A stretch of DNA of 51,261 bases from Mycobacterium sp. (GCF_008709575.1 NZ_VYIK01000022.1:1-51261), one strand, 5' to 3'. Numbered from the stretch's first letter, positions 1 through 12,176 are shown. The notes: generated by a model not told the origin, from the sequence alone. Numbers and translations: made by a program.

Positions 1-1372
1 GGCTCTACGCCACCAAGCTGGGACGTCGGGTTCTAATCCGTGATGTCTGGTGATTGTTCTGGATTCGGCCGTGGTTGAGAAGTAGCCGCAGCCGGTAGTT
101 GTCGAAGTTGCGGAATCCGCGCGCGGTGCGCTTGGTGTTTTTGATCTTCAGATTCAACGATTCGGTGGGCCCGTTGGAGACGTCGGTGTGGGCGAAGTAA
201 GCCAGAAACTCCACCCGCCAGGTGTGCAAGGTCTTTCCCAGGCGGGCGACTTCGGGAACGGGGCAGTCGCGGGCGGCGGTGATGACCGCTGCCGCGGCGT
301 TGGCGTCGCGCAGCTGGTAGCAGCGCATCAGATCCTGGGCGATGCTCCAGGCCGCGGTGATTTCCCCGTGCGGGTCACCAGCCAGCAGTCCGGCCCGCAG
401 CCGATCCCAGGCCCGCTCGGAGAGCCGGTCAGCGCGGCACCGCAGGATGCGGCGGATCCCGTAAAGCGGGTCGCCGCGATGACCCCGATGCCCGTGGCTA
501 TCTTGCTGCACGCGGCGACGCACCTGGTCGAGCGCGGTCAGCCCAAGCCTGGTGACATGGAACGGGTCGAGCACGCGAACCGCTCGCGGCAACTGCTGTT
601 TTAAGGCGCTGGCATAGCCGCGGAATGGGTCCAGCGACGCGGTGGCGATCTGCGCCTTCCACTGGTCGTCACGCTCGGAAAGCCAGCTGGCCAGCACCAC
701 ACCGGAGCGGCCGTCGACCACCTCGAGCAGCCGCGCCGGCTGACCCGGTGTCAGATCAGCGATGCCGGTCGCATACTTCGTCGGATGCTGTCCAGTCGCG
801 CGCAAGAACGCGGTCTCATCCACCCCGATCGCCCTCGGCGCATCCAGCCGGGCGGGGTCGTCGATGAGCGGCTTACCGCGAGCGGTGACGATCCGCATGA
901 TGGTCGCCCAGCCCACACCGAGCGCCGAGGCGACCCGCGAGACGGCGCCGTCGTGGGCACCGACCTGCTTGAACGCCCACCCCCGGGCCCGCTCGGTCAA
1001 ACACGCGCGCGGCTGGATCGCAGGATGCTGCTCAGTCCACGTCTTTTTCGGACATAACGCATGCGGGCAGCACCAGATGCGTTTATGCCAGCACACCACC
1101 ACCGGCCTGTCGCCAAGCGGCAGGTCGCGCACCCACACCGGGCGGCGATCCTTGGCCCGCGCCACCGCGCCGCACTCCGGGCACGCTACCGCTTCGGTGA
1201 TGGTCTCTACCAGCAATTCCACCTCACCGCCGGCATCCGCGGCGGCCAGTACCCGAAACCCATCCAATCCGAACAACGCAGCAACCACCGATCCGGTAAC
1301 CTCTGTTTCCAACCTGGGGCTCCTCAACAATCCGTGTGAACTTTGGTTTGTCATCACGGATCATGCCGAGCC
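1..1372 (-). mobile_element. ISL3-family insertion sequence
   Basis: The element holds one transposase gene. The left edge begins GGCTC at position 1 and the right edge, read inward on the minus strand, also begins GGCTC (1368-1372). Inside each end lies the same 10-mer ATCCGTGATG in inverted orientation (36-45 and 1352-1361). These imperfect inverted ends fit the ISL3 family. The window starts at the putative left end, so the flanking target duplication cannot be seen and the true left boundary may lie outside. Confidence 0.75.
5..1357 (-). CDS. ISL3-family transposase (full length)
   Basis: A 450-residue DDE transposase of the ISL3 (IS204/IS1001/IS1096/IS1165) group, which cuts and rejoins the ends of its own element. 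N-terminal zinc-finger cysteines are visible (Cys59/Cys62, then Cys96/97 and Cys102), followed by a helix-turn-helix region near residues 130-155. The catalytic triad fits GVDE (Asp180), LDPFHV (Asp264) and GPTESLN (Glu399). The family-typical C-terminus LLLNHGRIQN is present. The start is GTG at 1357, with ATG at 1354 next to it. No frameshift or stop is seen, so the element may be active. Its C-terminal codons run into the terminal repeat, which is common in this family. Confidence 0.9.
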   Translation of the reverse strand: MMTNQSSHGLLRSPRLETEVTGSVVAALFGLDGFRVLAAADAGGEVELLVETITEAVACPECGAVARAKDRRPVWVRDLPLGDRPVVVCWHKRIWCCPHALCPKKTWTEQHPAIQPRACLTERARGWAFKQVGAHDGAVSRVASALGVGWATIMRIVTARGKPLIDDPARLDAPRAIGVDETAFLRATGQHPTKYATGIADLTPGQPARLLEVVDGRSGVVLASWLSERDDQWKAQIATASLDPFRGYASALKQQLPRAVRVLDPFHVTRLGLTALDQVRRRVQQDSHGHRGHRGDPLYGIRRILRCRADRLSERAWDRLRAGLLAGDPHGEITAAWSIAQDLMRCYQLRDANAAAAVITAARDCPVPEVARLGKTLHTWRVEFLAYFAHTDVSNGPTESLNLKIKNTKRTARGFRNFDNYRLRLLLNHGRIQNNHQTSRIRTRRPSLVA

Positions 1373-1394
1373 CCAGGCCCACGATCAGCTCATT

Positions 1395-1604
1395 TCAAAG
1401 CCTCAAGCGGGTCTCGCCCGGACCCCCAGCTCCCAGGATCATGAAGAAGAGCCCGTAATGCTCAGGCTTGGTCTGGTAGCCGGCGTTTCTGGCCCACTTC
1501 CGCCCTGTGTTGCCCGATACCCCGGCCACCGTGGCCGCCGCCGTCGGTGACAACCCCGACCCCAGCGCCTCCCAGAACCTTTCCCGCACCGACGCTGCTG
1601 ACAT
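1395..1604 (-). pseudogene. IS30-like transposase remnant (N-terminal part)
   Basis: A reading frame of about 69 codons starts MSAASVRERFWEALGSG and contains a helix-turn-helix segment (SPTAAATVAGVSGNTGRKW) resembling the N-terminal DNA-binding part of IS30-family transposases. The similarity stops after GYQTKPEHYG and no catalytic DDE region follows. It ends 23 bp from the ISL3 element, so it looks like an older element that was truncated, possibly by that insertion. The open frame continues upstream to an ATG at 1664, but those residues look non-native. Family assignment is by pattern only. Confidence 0.5.
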
Positions 1605-1803
1605 AACATCAAGATGAACACCCTGCCGCCGAAACCCCGTCTCGTACCCCATTGCTGCCAACACCTCTCGCTAAGATGTTGCAGCGATCACTTGAGGCTA
1701 AGCGGCGTGTCGTCGCCCTGGATGCACAGTCAAACCGATCATGTTCTGCACGCACCACTAGACCCGCACACCACGCTCCTAACCCCAGCGGCTTTTTGGG
1801 TGC

Positions 1804-3698
<1,895 letters not shown>

Positions 3699-3763
3699 AG
3701 CACTCCTTCCGGAAACCTTCGCTCAGCTGGTGGCCGGGCAGGGCCGCCGAACACCACCGAGCC

Positions 3764-5050
3764 TCAGTGGAACTGGCCCTCCTCGGTAGATCCGGCCAGC
3801 GCAGTCGTCGAGGAACGCGGGTCGACGGTGGTGGCGACCCGGTCGAAGTAACCGGCGCCGACCTCGCGCTGGTGCCTGGTCGCAGTGTAACCGCGCTCCT
3901 CGGCGGCGAATTCGCGTTCCTGGAGCTCGACGTAGGCGCTCATCTGGTTGCGGGCGTAACCGTAGGCCAGATCGAACATCGAGTAGTTGAGGGCATGGAA
4001 GCCGGCCAGCGTGATGAACTGGAACTTGTATCCCATCGAGGCCAGCTCCTTTTGGAACTTGGCGATGGTGGCATCGTCGAGATGCTTTTTCCAGTTGAAC
4101 GACGGCGAGCAGTTGTAGGCGAGCATCTGGTCGGGATGCTCGGCCTTGACCGCCTCGGCAAACTGGCGAGCCAGCTCGAGATCCGGGGTGCCGGTCTCCA
4201 TCCAGATCAGGTCGGCGTAGGGCGCGTAGGCCGTGGCCCGCGCGATGCACGGGTCGATGCCGTTGCGGGTGCGGTAGAAGCCCTCACTGGTGCGCTCGCC
4301 GGTGATGAACGGCCGGTCGCGTTCGTCGACGTCGGAGGTGATCAACGTCGCCGCCTCGGCGTCGGTGCGCGCGATGATGACGGTCGGCACATCGCACACG
4401 TCGGCGGCCAGACGGGCCGACGTCAGCGTCCGGATGTGCTGCTGGGTCGGAATCAGCACCTTGCCGCCCAAATGCCCGCACTTCTTCTCCGATGCCAGCT
4501 GGTCCTCCCAGTGCGTCCCGGCGGCGCCGGCCGCGATCATCGCCTTCTGCAGCTCGAAGACGTTGAGCGCTCCCCCGAAACCGGCCTCAGCGTCGGCGAC
4601 GATCGGCGCCAGCCAGTTCTGCACCGAGGTGTCGCCTTCGACCTTGGCGATCTGGTCGGCGCGCAGCAGCGCATTGTTGATCCGGCGCACCACCTGCGGC
4701 ACCGAATTCGCCGGGTACAGGCTCTGGTCGGGGTACGTGTGACCGGACAGGTTCGCATCCCCGGCAACCTGCCAGCCGGACAAGTAGATAGCCTTCAGGC
4801 CGGCGCGCACCTGCTGGACGGCCATGTTGCCGGTCAACGCACCCAAAGCGTTGATCCACTCCAGGTCGTGCAGCTGCTCCCACAACACTTCGGCACCGCG
4901 GCGGGCCAGGGTGTGCTCCTCGACCACGGTGCCCTGCAGTGCCGCCACGTCCGCGGCGGTGTAGGTCCGACGCACACCCTTCCACCGTGGATTGGTGTCC
5001 CAGTCGTGCTGGATTTGCTCGGGAGTTCTGGCCGCGCCAACGGTCGACAT
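3764..5050 (-). CDS. icl1: Isocitrate lyase
   Basis: A 428-residue isocitrate lyase that splits isocitrate into succinate and glyoxylate (glyoxylate shunt) and, in mycobacteria, also serves the methylcitrate cycle. The active-site loop [11 protein letters not shown] places the catalytic cysteine near residue 191. Substrate and metal regions such as [19 protein letters not shown] and [11 protein letters not shown] are intact, as is the C-terminal STEEGQFH. The ATG at 5050 was chosen because it follows GGAG with a 7-nt gap and matches M. tuberculosis Icl1 in length; a TTG directly upstream (5053) is the alternative. RamB-like boxes lie upstream. Confidence 0.96.
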   Translation of the reverse strand: MSTVGAARTPEQIQHDWDTNPRWKGVRRTYTAADVAALQGTVVEEHTLARRGAEVLWEQLHDLEWINALGALTGNMAVQQVRAGLKAIYLSGWQVAGDANLSGHTYPDQSLYPANSVPQVVRRINNALLRADQIAKVEGDTSVQNWLAPIVADAEAGFGGALNVFELQKAMIAAGAAGTHWEDQLASEKKCGHLGGKVLIPTQQHIRTLTSARLAADVCDVPTVIIARTDAEAATLITSDVDERDRPFITGERTSEGFYRTRNGIDPCIARATAYAPYADLIWMETGTPDLELARQFAEAVKAEHPDQMLAYNCSPSFNWKKHLDDATIAKFQKELASMGYKFQFITLAGFHALNYSMFDLAYGYARNQMSAYVELQEREFAAEERGYTATRHQREVGAGYFDRVATTVDPRSSTTALAGSTEEGQFH

Positions 5051-5183
5051 CAAGGTGCTCCTTCGGGTCCGTCACCGCGGCGGCCAAGCCCGGCCAGTTC
5101 TCAGGCCTGTTAACCTGCCAGCGGCTTCACTGGTTTGCTCAGCCGACGATGACATAACTTAGCGCCGCAGGTCTACCCGTTTC

Positions 5184-5309
5184 ATTTGCCAACTTTCGTG
5201 ACGGCCTTGCGGGGATTTGCAAAAGTTGCGAAGAGCCGACTCGCAGGATCACGGCCATCGTTACCCATCGGTAACCCGATTGCACAGGTGAACGCCGGTA
5301 TTTGCCAAT
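5184..5309 (-). promoter_or_regulatory. icl1 upstream region with RamB-like boxes
   Basis: The spacer between icl1 and the upstream thioesterase gene carries three TTTGC-type boxes. They are ATTTGCCAACTTTCG (5184-5198), ATTTGCAAAAGTTGCGAA (5215-5232) and ATTTGCCAAT (5300-5309). Read on the minus strand the middle one gives AACTTTTGCAAAT, close to the AACTTTGCAAA-type sequence that I recall for RamB sites in corynebacteria. The ramB gene lies 1 kb away. Binding is inferred from sequence only. Confidence 0.5.
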
Positions 5310-5330
5310 CGATGTCGCCCGCGATGGGCG

Positions 5331-6128
5331 CTACAGCGCGAAGATCGCCGCGACGGCCTTGGGCTCGTCGCCGACGGCATATGTGAGCGTTGTAACAGTA
5401 CGGTCAACCAGTCCGGGACCGAACCGGTCGGTGGAGCCCGGCGGGTAGGCGTGCGAGATGATCTCCAACTTGTCGCCCAGGGCCACCGGCGCCTCGTGCT
5501 CGATGGTGACCCGCAGCGGCTTCTCCAGCATGGCCGGATGGGACGCCAGGTAGTCCTCGATGACACCCCAGTACACGGAGTTGTTCATGTGGTGAAACAG
5601 GTCGATGTCGGTGACCCGGACCGGATACTCGTGGATCTCCAGGGCGTCGTCGCGGCCGGCGGCCGCCAGGTAGGCCCGCCACCGGAGCCGGTCGACGTCG
5701 GTGGTGCGCCGCAGCCCCGCGACGAAGTCGTCGGAGATGCGGGCCGGCCCCTGGGTGTCGGGGTTGATGTTGATCCAGAACGCCTCGGACTCCATCAGGC
5801 CGCGGCCACGCTTTCCATCGATACGGACCCGCATCTCGCACCACCGGTTGGAGGTGCCCGAACACCAGCGGCGCAGCCGCAGCCTGTCCTGGAACTCGAT
5901 CGGGCGAATCAGGTCGATCATGGTGCGACGCACGATCCACAGCGGGTGGGTCTCCTCGAAGCCCAGCTCACGCAGGTGGTCCTGGCCGATGTCCTGGATG
6001 TGCCGGGCTGCGGCGTCGAACCGGAGACGGCCCTCGCGGTCGATGTCGGCGACGCGCAACGGCCATTCCCGGTCGAAGACGTCGGGGTGACCGTCTGGCA
6101 CCGGCATCAATTCTTTGTCGAGGCTCAA
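5331..6128 (-). CDS. Acyl-ACP thioesterase-like protein (Rv0466 homologue)
   Basis: A 265-residue double-hotdog protein of the acyl-ACP thioesterase family (FatA-like), expected to release fatty acids from an acyl carrier protein. The first hotdog covers roughly residues 15-140 (HPLWIVRRTMIDLIRPIEF, then CSGTSNRWCEMRV). The second contains VTDIDLFHHMNNSVYW, the region that holds the conserved Asp/Asn/His of hotdog thioesterases. The best match to M. tuberculosis Rv0466 (264 residues) starts at the TTG at 6128 (SLDKELMPVPDG). A GTG at 6137 is equally in frame and cannot be excluded. The gene is divergent from ramB across about 130 bp. Confidence 0.85.
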   Translation of the reverse strand: MSLDKELMPVPDGHPDVFDREWPLRVADIDREGRLRFDAAARHIQDIGQDHLRELGFEETHPLWIVRRTMIDLIRPIEFQDRLRLRRWCSGTSNRWCEMRVRIDGKRGRGLMESEAFWININPDTQGPARISDDFVAGLRRTTDVDRLRWRAYLAAAGRDDALEIHEYPVRVTDIDLFHHMNNSVYWGVIEDYLASHPAMLEKPLRVTIEHEAPVALGDKLEIISHAYPPGSTDRFGPGLVDRTVTTLTYAVGDEPKAVAAIFAL

Positions 6129-6258
6129 CGACTCCACTCTCGCGCGACTGGTCAGGCTTCCTGCCGACAAGGATGCCAAACAACGACGCCGCCCCGCCAA
6201 TCCGGGCCGCTGTGCCAACCCTGCAAACTGCGGATTCGCAACCCGGTAGCCTAGACGA

Positions 6259-7680
6259 GTGTCCAAGACGTTCGTCGGCTCACGCGTCCGTCAGCTGCGC
6301 AGCGAGCGCGGATTCAGCCAGGCCGCGCTGGCCCAGATGCTCGAGATCTCGCCAAGTTACCTCAACCAGATCGAGCACGACGTCCGACCGTTGACGGTGG
6401 CGGTGTTGCTGCGGATCACCGAAGTCTTCGGGGTGGATGCGACGTTCTTCGCCCCCCAGGACGACACCCGGCTGGTTGCCGAACTTCGCGAGGTGATGAT
6501 GGACCGCGACCTCGACATCGACGTCGATCCTCCCGAGGTCGCCGCAGTGGTCAACGCCCACCCCGCGTTCGCCCGGGCGATGGTCAACCTGCATCGCCGC
6601 TACCGCATCACCGCCGCGCAATTGGCCGCCGCCACCGAGGAGCGGTTCTTCGACGGCAGCGGCAGCGGATCGATCACCATGCCGCACGAAGAGGTGCGCG
6701 ACTACTTCTACGAGCGACAGAACTACCTGCACGAACTGGACACCGCCGCCGAGGAACTCACCACCCGGCTGCTGATGCACCGCGGAGACTTGGCCGGTGA
6801 GCTGTCGCGGCGACTCACCGAGGTGCACGGGGTGCACATCGTAAAGCGGATCGACCTCGGCGACACCGTGCTGCACCGCTACGACCCGCAGACCAAAACG
6901 CTGGAGATCAGCAGCCACCTGTCGCCGGGCCAGCAGATGTTCAAAATGGCCGCCGAGTTGGCGTACCTGGAGTTCGGCGACCTGATCGATGCCCTGGTCA
7001 CCGACGGCAAGTTCACCTCCGACGAGTCGCGCACGCTGGCCCGGCTGGGACTGGCCAACTACTTCGCCGCCGCCGCGGTGTTGCCCTACCGCCAGTTCCA
7101 CGACGTCGCCGAGAACTTCCGGTACGACATCGAGCGGCTCTCGGCGTTCTATTCGGTCAGCTACGAGACGATCGGGCACCGGCTGTCCACCCTGCAGCGT
7201 CCGTCGATGCGGGGGGTGCCGTTCTCGTTCGTTCGAGTCGACCGCGCCGGGAACATGTCGAAACGTCAGTCCGCGACCGGTTTTCACTTCTCCTCTAGCG
7301 GTGGCACCTGCCCACTGTGGAATGTTTACGAGACGTTCGCGAACCCGGGCAAGATCTTGGTGCAGATCGCCCAGATGCCGGACGGTCGCAACTACCTGTG
7401 GGTGGCCCGCACCGTTGAGCGGCGGGCGTCACGGTATGGGCAGCCCGGTAAAACCTTCGCGATCGGTTTGGGCTGCGAACTTCGGCACGCCCACCGGCTG
7501 GTGTACTCGGAAGGACTCGACTTGTCGGGGGACCCGAATATTGCGGCCACCCCGATCGGCGCGGGTTGCCGGGTCTGCGAGCGCGACAATTGCCCGCAGC
7601 GAGCGTTTCCGGCGCTCGGCCGCGCCCTCGACCTCGACGAGCACCGCAGTACCGTATCGCCCTACCTGGTGCGCCAGTGA
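6259..7680 (+). CDS. ramB: Transcriptional regulator RamB
   Basis: A 473-residue regulator of acetate and glyoxylate metabolism that, in corynebacteria and M. tuberculosis, controls icl and its own gene. An N-terminal Xre-type helix-turn-helix spans residues 7-62 (VRQLRSERGFSQAALAQML). A middle ImmA/IrrE-like segment (QQMFKMAAELAYLEFGDLID) lacks a HExxH motif. The C-terminal short-chain fatty-acyl regulator domain carries conserved cysteines in GAGCRVCERDNCPQ. The start is GTG at 6259. Length fits M. tuberculosis RamB (Rv0465c). Its stop overlaps the next gene by 4 bp. Confidence 0.94.
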   Translation: MSKTFVGSRVRQLRSERGFSQAALAQMLEISPSYLNQIEHDVRPLTVAVLLRITEVFGVDATFFAPQDDTRLVAELREVMMDRDLDIDVDPPEVAAVVNAHPAFARAMVNLHRRYRITAAQLAAATEERFFDGSGSGSITMPHEEVRDYFYERQNYLHELDTAAEELTTRLLMHRGDLAGELSRRLTEVHGVHIVKRIDLGDTVLHRYDPQTKTLEISSHLSPGQQMFKMAAELAYLEFGDLIDALVTDGKFTSDESRTLARLGLANYFAAAAVLPYRQFHDVAENFRYDIERLSAFYSVSYETIGHRLSTLQRPSMRGVPFSFVRVDRAGNMSKRQSATGFHFSSSGGTCPLWNVYETFANPGKILVQIAQMPDGRNYLWVARTVERRASRYGQPGKTFAIGLGCELRHAHRLVYSEGLDLSGDPNIAATPIGAGCRVCERDNCPQRAFPALGRALDLDEHRSTVSPYLVRQ

Positions 7681-8252
7681 GCGGGTCCGCACCTGATCCG
7701 CCCGCCCGCATCCCGTCGTCGGGCCGGGTGCGTGAGCTGGGCGTGGTCAACTGGGCGCTGGCCAAGCTGAGCGCGCGCGTGGTGGGTGCCCCGCAGATGC
7801 ACCTGTTCACTACTCTGGGCCAGCACAGACGGCTGTTTTGGACCTGGCTGCCGTATTCCGGCGCGCTGCTGCGGGGTCGGCTGCCGCGCGCCGACACCGA
7901 GCTGGTGATCTTGCGGGTGGCCCATCTGCGCGGCTCCGCCTACGAACTGCAGCACCACCGCCGGATCGCGCGACGCCGCGGCCTGGGTGCCCGGACCCAG
8001 CAGGCGATCTTCGCCTGGCCCGACGGGACGGGCGAAACCAGCGGGCTCACGGCCCGCCAGCAGGCGCTGCTGCGCGCCACCGACGAGTTCGTCCACAACC
8101 GCTCGATCGGCGCCGAGGTTTGGCAGCAGTTGTCGAGCCATCTCGACCGGCGCCAGCTGATCGAGTTTTGCATGCTGGCAGGCCAATACGACGGTCTGGC
8201 GGCGACGTTGTCGGCTCTGGCGATCCCGCTGGACCACCCCGGTCACAGATAG
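7677..8252 (+). CDS. Carboxymuconolactone decarboxylase/AhpD-like protein (Rv0464c homologue)
   Basis: A 191-residue all-helical protein of the AhpD/carboxymuconolactone decarboxylase superfamily. It shows the family layout around FWTWLPYSGALLRGRLPRADTE, ILRVAHLRGSAYELQHH and the C-terminal FCMLAGQYDGLAATLSAL. The CxxC redox pair of true AhpD is absent: the position before ELQHH has SAYE. A peroxidase-partner role is therefore not supported and the function is unknown. The GTG at 7677 overlaps the ramB stop (GTGA), implying translational coupling. It converges with the next gene, with 10 bp overlap. Confidence 0.83.
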   Translation: MSGSAPDPPARIPSSGRVRELGVVNWALAKLSARVVGAPQMHLFTTLGQHRRLFWTWLPYSGALLRGRLPRADTELVILRVAHLRGSAYELQHHRRIARRRGLGARTQQAIFAWPDGTGETSGLTARQQALLRATDEFVHNRSIGAEVWQQLSSHLDRRQLIEFCMLAGQYDGLAATLSALAIPLDHPGHR

Positions 8253-8515
8253 GTCGACCGCAACACAGCCAGCGTGAGCACGACCGCGGGAATAGGCAGC
8301 ATGAAGAAGAACATCGCCCAGGGATGGCGGCCGCGCCGGCGCAGCCGCCATCCCCACAGCCCGGCCACGATCGCCAGCAGCACCGACGCCGCCAGCACGA
8401 TGAGACTCCACAGGCTCACCGTGGTGAGCTCGGCGCCGATCGAGATCGCGACCAGCCAGCCCATGTAGCCCAGCAGCAAGCCGCCGATGGTGGCCACGAC
8501 CGAGTCGGTACGCAC
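8243..8515 (-). CDS. Small membrane protein (Rv0463 homologue)
   Basis: A 90-residue protein with three predicted membrane segments: VVATIGGLLLGYMGWLVAIS, LWSLIVLAASVLLAIVAGLW and a C-terminal AMFFFMLPIPAVVLTLAVL. A basic stretch (RLRRRGRH) lies between the second and third. The GTG at 8515 begins 5 bp after the lpdC stop, so it should be the distal gene of that transcript. Longer starts would overlap lpdC. Function is unknown. Confidence 0.72.
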   Translation of the reverse strand: MRTDSVVATIGGLLLGYMGWLVAISIGAELTTVSLWSLIVLAASVLLAIVAGLWGWRLRRRGRHPWAMFFFMLPIPAVVLTLAVLRSTYL

Positions 8516-8520
8516 GGTGT

Positions 8521-9925
<1,405 letters not shown>

Positions 9926-10022
9926 CTAAATGGCCAAGAATTCGGCGGGATCTGCGACTGGGCCCGGCCCGCGTCACCGACGGCTCCCGACGGTGCTTCC
10001 GGGGAGGGCTACGGCCGCGGCC

Positions 10023-11135
10023 TCAACGCGCCTCAGTGGCGGCAGTGGGGAGCGCGCCCTCCGAGGTGAACCGGTCCGGCAGCGCCAATCGGCAGATTGT
10101 GCGCACCGTGAGCAGATACTGGCGCAGTAACGGGCCGGTCGTGTAGGGCAGGTCGTGGGCAAGGCACAAGGCGCGCACCCGTTCGGCGATCGCAGGGTAC
10201 CTACTGCTGGGCAAGTCAGGATAGAGGTGATGCTCGATTTGGTAGCAGAGGTTGCCACTCATGAACCTCAGCACCGGGCCTGCCCGGAAGTTCGCGGTAC
10301 CGAGCATTTGCCGCAGATACCATTCGGCCTTCGTCTCCGCGTCGAGCACCGCCGGCGCGAATTTCTCCGCTCCGTCCACCAGGTGCCCGCAGACAATGAC
10401 CACGTAGGCCCATACGTTGCGCAGCCCGTTGGCTACCACGGTGGCCGCGAGTGTGCGACACCATCGGCGGCGACTCAGCGCAGGAAAGAGCACGTAGTCC
10501 TTGCCGACCTGACGAGCTATCTTGCGGATCAGCGCCCTGGTGTGGAGGGATTTAGCGGTGTCTGTCGTCTCGCGTTCCTGCACCGCGTACAAGCCGTGAA
10601 GTGCGACGCCCCATTCGAAGGCAAGGGCCAACAGCACCGCGTACACCGGCTGCAGTAACGCGCTCGGCCGCCAGTGCTGGTCCCGCGTGACGCGCATGAC
10701 CCGGAATCCGAGGTCGTCATCCACCCCGACGCTATTGGCGAAGACGTGGTGTCGGTAGTTGTGCGAGTAGCGCCAATGCGACGTGAGGCCGGCGTTGTCC
10801 CACTCCCAGGTATTGGAATGGATTTCCGGGTCGTTCATCCAATCCCATTGGCCGTGGATGATGTTGTGGCCGAGTTCCATGTTCTCGATGCACTTGGCGA
10901 CCGCGAGCGCCGCCGTTCCGAGAGTCCATCCATACCTGCTTTTGCTGGCAAGGATCGTCACCCTTGCGGCGATCTCAAGGCCTCGCTGAAAAGCGATGAC
11001 CCGCCGGATGTACGTCCGGTCTTCGGCGCCGCGCGAATCCTCGACCTCGGAGCGGACCGCGTCCAACGCGGCCCCGAGCACCTCGAGGTCCGCGTCGCTC
11101 AGATGGGCGTATTGAGGTACATCGGTGATGGCCAC
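10023..11135 (-). CDS. Membrane fatty-acid desaturase (DesA3-like)
   Basis: A 370-residue member of the acyl-lipid/acyl-CoA desaturase family, which introduces a double bond using a di-iron centre and an electron-transfer partner. The three histidine boxes are clear: ELGHNIIHGQWDW, WRYSHNYRHHVFA and CYQIEHHLYPDLP. Hydrophobic stretches such as ALLQPVYAVLLALAFEWGVAL and VWAYVVIVCGHLV suggest an integral membrane enzyme. It resembles mycobacterial DesA3-type proteins. No desaturase lies at this point of the M. tuberculosis map (between Rv0461 and Rv0462), so it appears to be a local insertion. No reductase partner is adjacent. Confidence 0.85.
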   Translation of the reverse strand: MAITDVPQYAHLSDADLEVLGAALDAVRSEVEDSRGAEDRTYIRRVIAFQRGLEIAARVTILASKSRYGWTLGTAALAVAKCIENMELGHNIIHGQWDWMNDPEIHSNTWEWDNAGLTSHWRYSHNYRHHVFANSVGVDDDLGFRVMRVTRDQHWRPSALLQPVYAVLLALAFEWGVALHGLYAVQERETTDTAKSLHTRALIRKIARQVGKDYVLFPALSRRRWCRTLAATVVANGLRNVWAYVVIVCGHLVDGAEKFAPAVLDAETKAEWYLRQMLGTANFRAGPVLRFMSGNLCYQIEHHLYPDLPSSRYPAIAERVRALCLAHDLPYTTGPLLRQYLLTVRTICRLALPDRFTSEGALPTAATEAR

Positions 11136-11323
11136 GGGCCCTCAACGGGGTTCGGGCGTGGTCGCTGCCGGGTGGGTCAAGCACACGACTTCGACATGAC
11201 AGGCGTGCTGCGCCATCGTGCTCACGTCCGATCTGATAGGTGGGTTTGCCAGCCTCGTCGGTAGACCATAGTCCCAAACGATGAGAACCACCAACCGCCG
11301 GAATGGGGAGTCGGCTGGGCGCC

Positions 11324-11875
11324 TCAGTGCGGAACCACGCCCAGCAGGCAGGGCGCCGTGGTGTGGGCACAGTAGAAGGAGCCGTAGAACGGGGCCGCAG
11401 CAGCGACGGAGGCGAACAGCGCCGACATCATCGCGATGGCCAGCGCGGACAACAGCGGCCGATCCGGCACCATCGCCAGCGTCAGGCCCGCGACCACGCA
11501 GACCACGGCGTAGACAAACGTGACGAACACGACCGGGGTCTTGTGGGGCGACATGTCGTGGGTCCACCAGTAAAACAGCCCCGGGCCGATCGCGGCAGCC
11601 GGCAGCCACACCGCGATCAGCGTCAACACGAGCTGCCACCACTTCAGGTAGTGGTAGCGGCTGGGCACGGCCAGCGGCGGGGCGGGCGGGGCAACCGGCT
11701 CGGCGCCGAACGTAACGCGCTGGCCCAACTCGACGCTGCGCGCGTCCGGCTGCGTTTCACCGGCCGGCGGTTCCCCCAGCTCCAGCGCGCCGGTCTGGAA
11801 GGTCGGCAGGTACGGCTCGGTCGGCGGCAGCGATTCGGCGCCGTCGTGCGTGTTGTCGTGCTCGTTATCGGGCAG
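11324..11875 (-). CDS. Membrane protein (Rv0461 homologue), probable CTG start
   Basis: A proline-rich N-terminal half is followed by three hydrophobic segments (KWWQLVLTLIAVWLPAAAIGP, VVFVTFVYAVVCVVAGLTLAM, LLSALAIAMMSALFASVAAAA). The only ATG-type start is a GTG/ATG-equivalent far inside, near 11728, which would drop about 49 residues that fit Rv0461 (TEPYLPTFQTGALELGEPP). In frame upstream lies CTG at 11875, directly after an in-frame TGA. It is preceded at good spacing by GAGGTGA on the minus strand. Starting there gives 183 residues versus 174 in Rv0461. It overlaps the end of the upstream gene. Function is unknown. Confidence 0.68.
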   Translation of the reverse strand: MPDNEHDNTHDGAESLPPTEPYLPTFQTGALELGEPPAGETQPDARSVELGQRVTFGAEPVAPPAPPLAVPSRYHYLKWWQLVLTLIAVWLPAAAIGPGLFYWWTHDMSPHKTPVVFVTFVYAVVCVVAGLTLAMVPDRPLLSALAIAMMSALFASVAAAAPFYGSFYCAHTTAPCLLGVVPH

Positions 11876-12146
11876 GGGTCATCACCTCGATCACAGTGAG
11901 CACTCCGAACCATCCCGGTGCCAACGCCAGCACGAACGCGCCCAGCCCGGTCACCCATCGACGCCGGGAGGACAGGATCACCAGCAGTCCGGCGACGGTG
12001 GGTAAACCGACCACCAGCCCGATCACGATGTCCGACCGGACCCGGACCGAGACCAGCAGGGTGGCTGCAGTTCCCGCCACCACCCCCACGGCGACACCCA
12101 ACAGCATGGTGCTGGCCAGCACCCAGGCTCGCGGCAGCGGTATCAC
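11865..12146 (-). CDS. Small hydrophobic membrane protein (Rv0460 homologue)
   Basis: A 93-residue protein made almost wholly of three membrane segments: VLASTMLLGVAVGVVAGTAATLLVSV, IVIGLVVGLPTVAGLLVIL and WVTGLGAFVLALAPGWFGVLTVI. It sits between the DUF779 gene and the Rv0461 homologue on the same strand. Its last codons (EVMTPAR) supply the GAGGTGA ribosome-binding sequence for the next gene. No function is known. Confidence 0.7.
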   Translation of the reverse strand: MIPLPRAWVLASTMLLGVAVGVVAGTAATLLVSVRVRSDIVIGLVVGLPTVAGLLVILSSRRRWVTGLGAFVLALAPGWFGVLTVIEVMTPAR

Positions 12147-12176
12147 AGTTGAGGACCTTACTGCGGCAACGCCCGG

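Noticed and set aside
3767..5113. 448-codon open frame opposite icl1
   Set aside because: It is antisense to isocitrate lyase, which has complete catalytic motifs.
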